Source: Streptomyces sp. DH37
Lineage (GTDB): Bacteria > Actinomycetota > Actinomycetes > Streptomycetales > Streptomycetaceae
Length of the DNA: 51,234 nt
Direction: 5' to 3'
Assembly: GCF_029813835.1 (NCBI RefSeq)
Contig: NZ_JARVKV010000051.1
Coordinates: 1 to 51,234 of the forward strand
Shown: positions 50,261 to 51,234 of the stretch, in pieces
Numbering within the stretch: position 1 is the stretch's first letter
Layout of the letters: each line of letters begins with the position of its first letter
Position numbers and translations under genes: made by a program
The notes under the pieces: generated by a model
Database searches by the model: none
Seen by the model: only the letters and a program-made list of their open reading frames with translations
What the model was told of the DNA's origin: nothing

Positions 50261-50294
50261 GCCCCGGCCCCCGAGGAACCGCGGGGGCCGGGGC
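50261..50294 (+). terminator. Hairpin between doxX and the dioxygenase gene
   Basis: GCCCCGGCCCCCG (50261-50273) pairs with CGGGGGCCGGGGC (50282-50294). It may attenuate read-through into the dioxygenase gene, which has no clear promoter of its own. Confidence 0.65.
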
Positions 50295-50335
50295 GGCGGG
50301 AAGCACGAAGCGAGAAGGAAGCGAGAGTCACCGCC

Positions 50336-51184
50336 ATGACCGCGTCCGTCCCACAATCCGCCCCGCAGCCCGTCCCACAGCCCGCCCCGCCCTCCCCGCG
50401 CCCCGCGGCGGGCCGCATGCCCGTGCTCTACCTCGGCCACGGCGCCCCGCCGCTGGCCGACGACGCCCTGTGGACCGCGCAGCTCGCCGACTGGTCCGGC
50501 GCACTGCCGCGCCCGGAGGCCGTGCTGATCGTCTCCGCCCACTGGGAGTCCGCCCCGGTGACGCTGGGCGCCACGCGGACCGTCCCGCTGGTGTACGACT
50601 TCCACGGCTTCCCCGAGCGCTACTACCGCGTCACCTATCCGGCCCCCGGCGCCCCCGCCCTGGCCGCGAAGGTGCGGGCGCTGCTCGCCGGGCCGGGCAC
50701 CCCGGTGCACGACGCCCCAGGCCGGGGCCTGGACCACGGCGCGTACGTACCGCTGGCCGAGATGTACCCCGATGCCGACGTCCCCGTGCTCCAGCTCTCG
50801 ATGCCCACCCTCGACCCCGGAGAGCTGATGGGGCTGGGCCGCAGGCTGGCCCCGCTGCGCGACGAGGGCGTGCTGATCGTCGGCAGCGGATTCTTCACCC
50901 ACAACCTGCGCGGCCTGAGGTGGGGCGCGGGGCCGGACGAGGCCCCGTCCTGGTCGAAGGAGTTCGACGCGTGGGGCGGTGAGGCCCTGGCGCGGGCGGA
51001 TCTCGACGCCCTGCTCGACTTCGAGCACCGGGCCCCGGCGGGCCGGATCGCCCATCCGCGCGCCGACCACTTCGCACCGCTGTTCGTGGCCCTCGGAGCG
51101 GGTGAGGCCGACCTGTCGGCCCAGCGCACGGTCATCGACGGCTTCTGGGGCGGGCTGTCCAAGCGCTCGGTCCAGCTCGGCTGA
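50336..51184 (+). CDS. LigB-family (DODA-type) extradiol dioxygenase
   Basis: A 282-aa class III extradiol dioxygenase of the DODA/YgiD type. Metal and catalytic His are visible in VLYLGHGAPPL, IVSAHWES, FTHNLRG and IAHPRADHFAPL. It would ring-open a catechol such as DOPA. The first 27 residues are a Pro/Gln-rich repeat (SAPQPVPQPAPP) absent from most relatives. The Shine-Dalgarno is weak (AAGGAA at a distance). It is part of the MarR-controlled doxX unit. Confidence 0.9.
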   Translation: MTASVPQSAPQPVPQPAPPSPRPAAGRMPVLYLGHGAPPLADDALWTAQLADWSGALPRPEAVLIVSAHWESAPVTLGATRTVPLVYDFHGFPERYYRVTYPAPGAPALAAKVRALLAGPGTPVHDAPGRGLDHGAYVPLAEMYPDADVPVLQLSMPTLDPGELMGLGRRLAPLRDEGVLIVGSGFFTHNLRGLRWGAGPDEAPSWSKEFDAWGGEALARADLDALLDFEHRAPAGRIAHPRADHFAPLFVALGAGEADLSAQRTVIDGFWGGLSKRSVQLG

Positions 51185-51219
51185 GGCGGCGCGGGCCCGC
51201 ACCGGGCCCGCGCCGCCTC
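51183..51219 (+). terminator. Terminator after the dioxygenase gene
   Basis: A perfect 17-bp stem (51183-51199 with 51203-51219) with a 3-nt loop begins within the stop codon. Confidence 0.85.
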
Positions 51220-51234
51220 CGGCGTCAGGTGGCC

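Overview
This window looks like chromosomal DNA of a Streptomyces or close relative. GC content and third-position GC are very high. It carries mycothiol ligase MshC, two chaplins, many TetR regulators, leaderless-looking starts and GTG/TTG starts. From general knowledge, the order mshC ... chpC-chpH ... hmgA matches the conserved core of the S. coelicolor chromosome (around SCO1663 to SCO1715). Most of the window is therefore core or near-core sequence, not a mobile island.

Layout. 0-5 kb: the leftward cluster histidine phosphatase - DUF3090 - SCO1664-like kinase-fold protein - mshC, with corA divergent. 5-11 kb: ferritin-like protein, LLM oxidoreductase, aldo/keto reductase translationally coupled to a RecD2-like protein that seems to have lost its ATPase motifs, and small proteins. 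11-14.4 kb: chpC-like long chaplin, chpH with a BldN-type promoter, M20 peptidase and tRNA-Leu(GAG). 14.4-20.3 kb: DUF2330 protein, FAD dehydrogenase, NUDIX, two DUF202 proteins with gluconokinase, and a phosphoribosyltransferase-like protein. 20.3-22.7 kb: an APH-like kinase plus acyl-CoA dehydrogenase operon. 22.7-25.1 kb: a decayed stretch with a shortened DUF4262 gene, small hypothetical genes and two head-to-head gene remnants. 25.1-36.7 kb: acyl-CoA, alcohol and aldehyde metabolism under three TetR regulators (SDR-TetR-MDR operon, MaoC/TetR pair, acyl-CoA dehydrogenase/TetR/ADH/ALDH) plus a secreted PQQ-type sugar dehydrogenase with a CBM2. 36.7-42.8 kb: molybdopterin oxidoreductase, hmgA, a HutC-type regulator and a type ISP-related protein. 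43-46.4 kb: Ser/Thr kinase, then an AAA ATPase coupled to a NADAR protein. 46.4-51.2 kb: GntR, a membrane-anchored HTH protein divergent from a secreted protein, and MarR divergent from doxX plus a LigB-type dioxygenase.

The strongest new signal is regulatory. Several inverted repeats recur at separate promoters, so each of three local TetR genes can be tied to a set of targets. The clearest is AACTAGC-N3-GCTAGTT, at the acyl-CoA dehydrogenase/TetR divergence and directly in front of the aldehyde dehydrogenase. In both places the repeat contains TAGTTT placed 6-7 nt before a start codon that has no clear Shine-Dalgarno, as expected for a repressible leaderless promoter. The kinase / AAA ATPase / NADAR group is the best candidate for an uncharacterised functional module. 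No CRISPR array, insertion sequence, integrase or prophage gene was seen.
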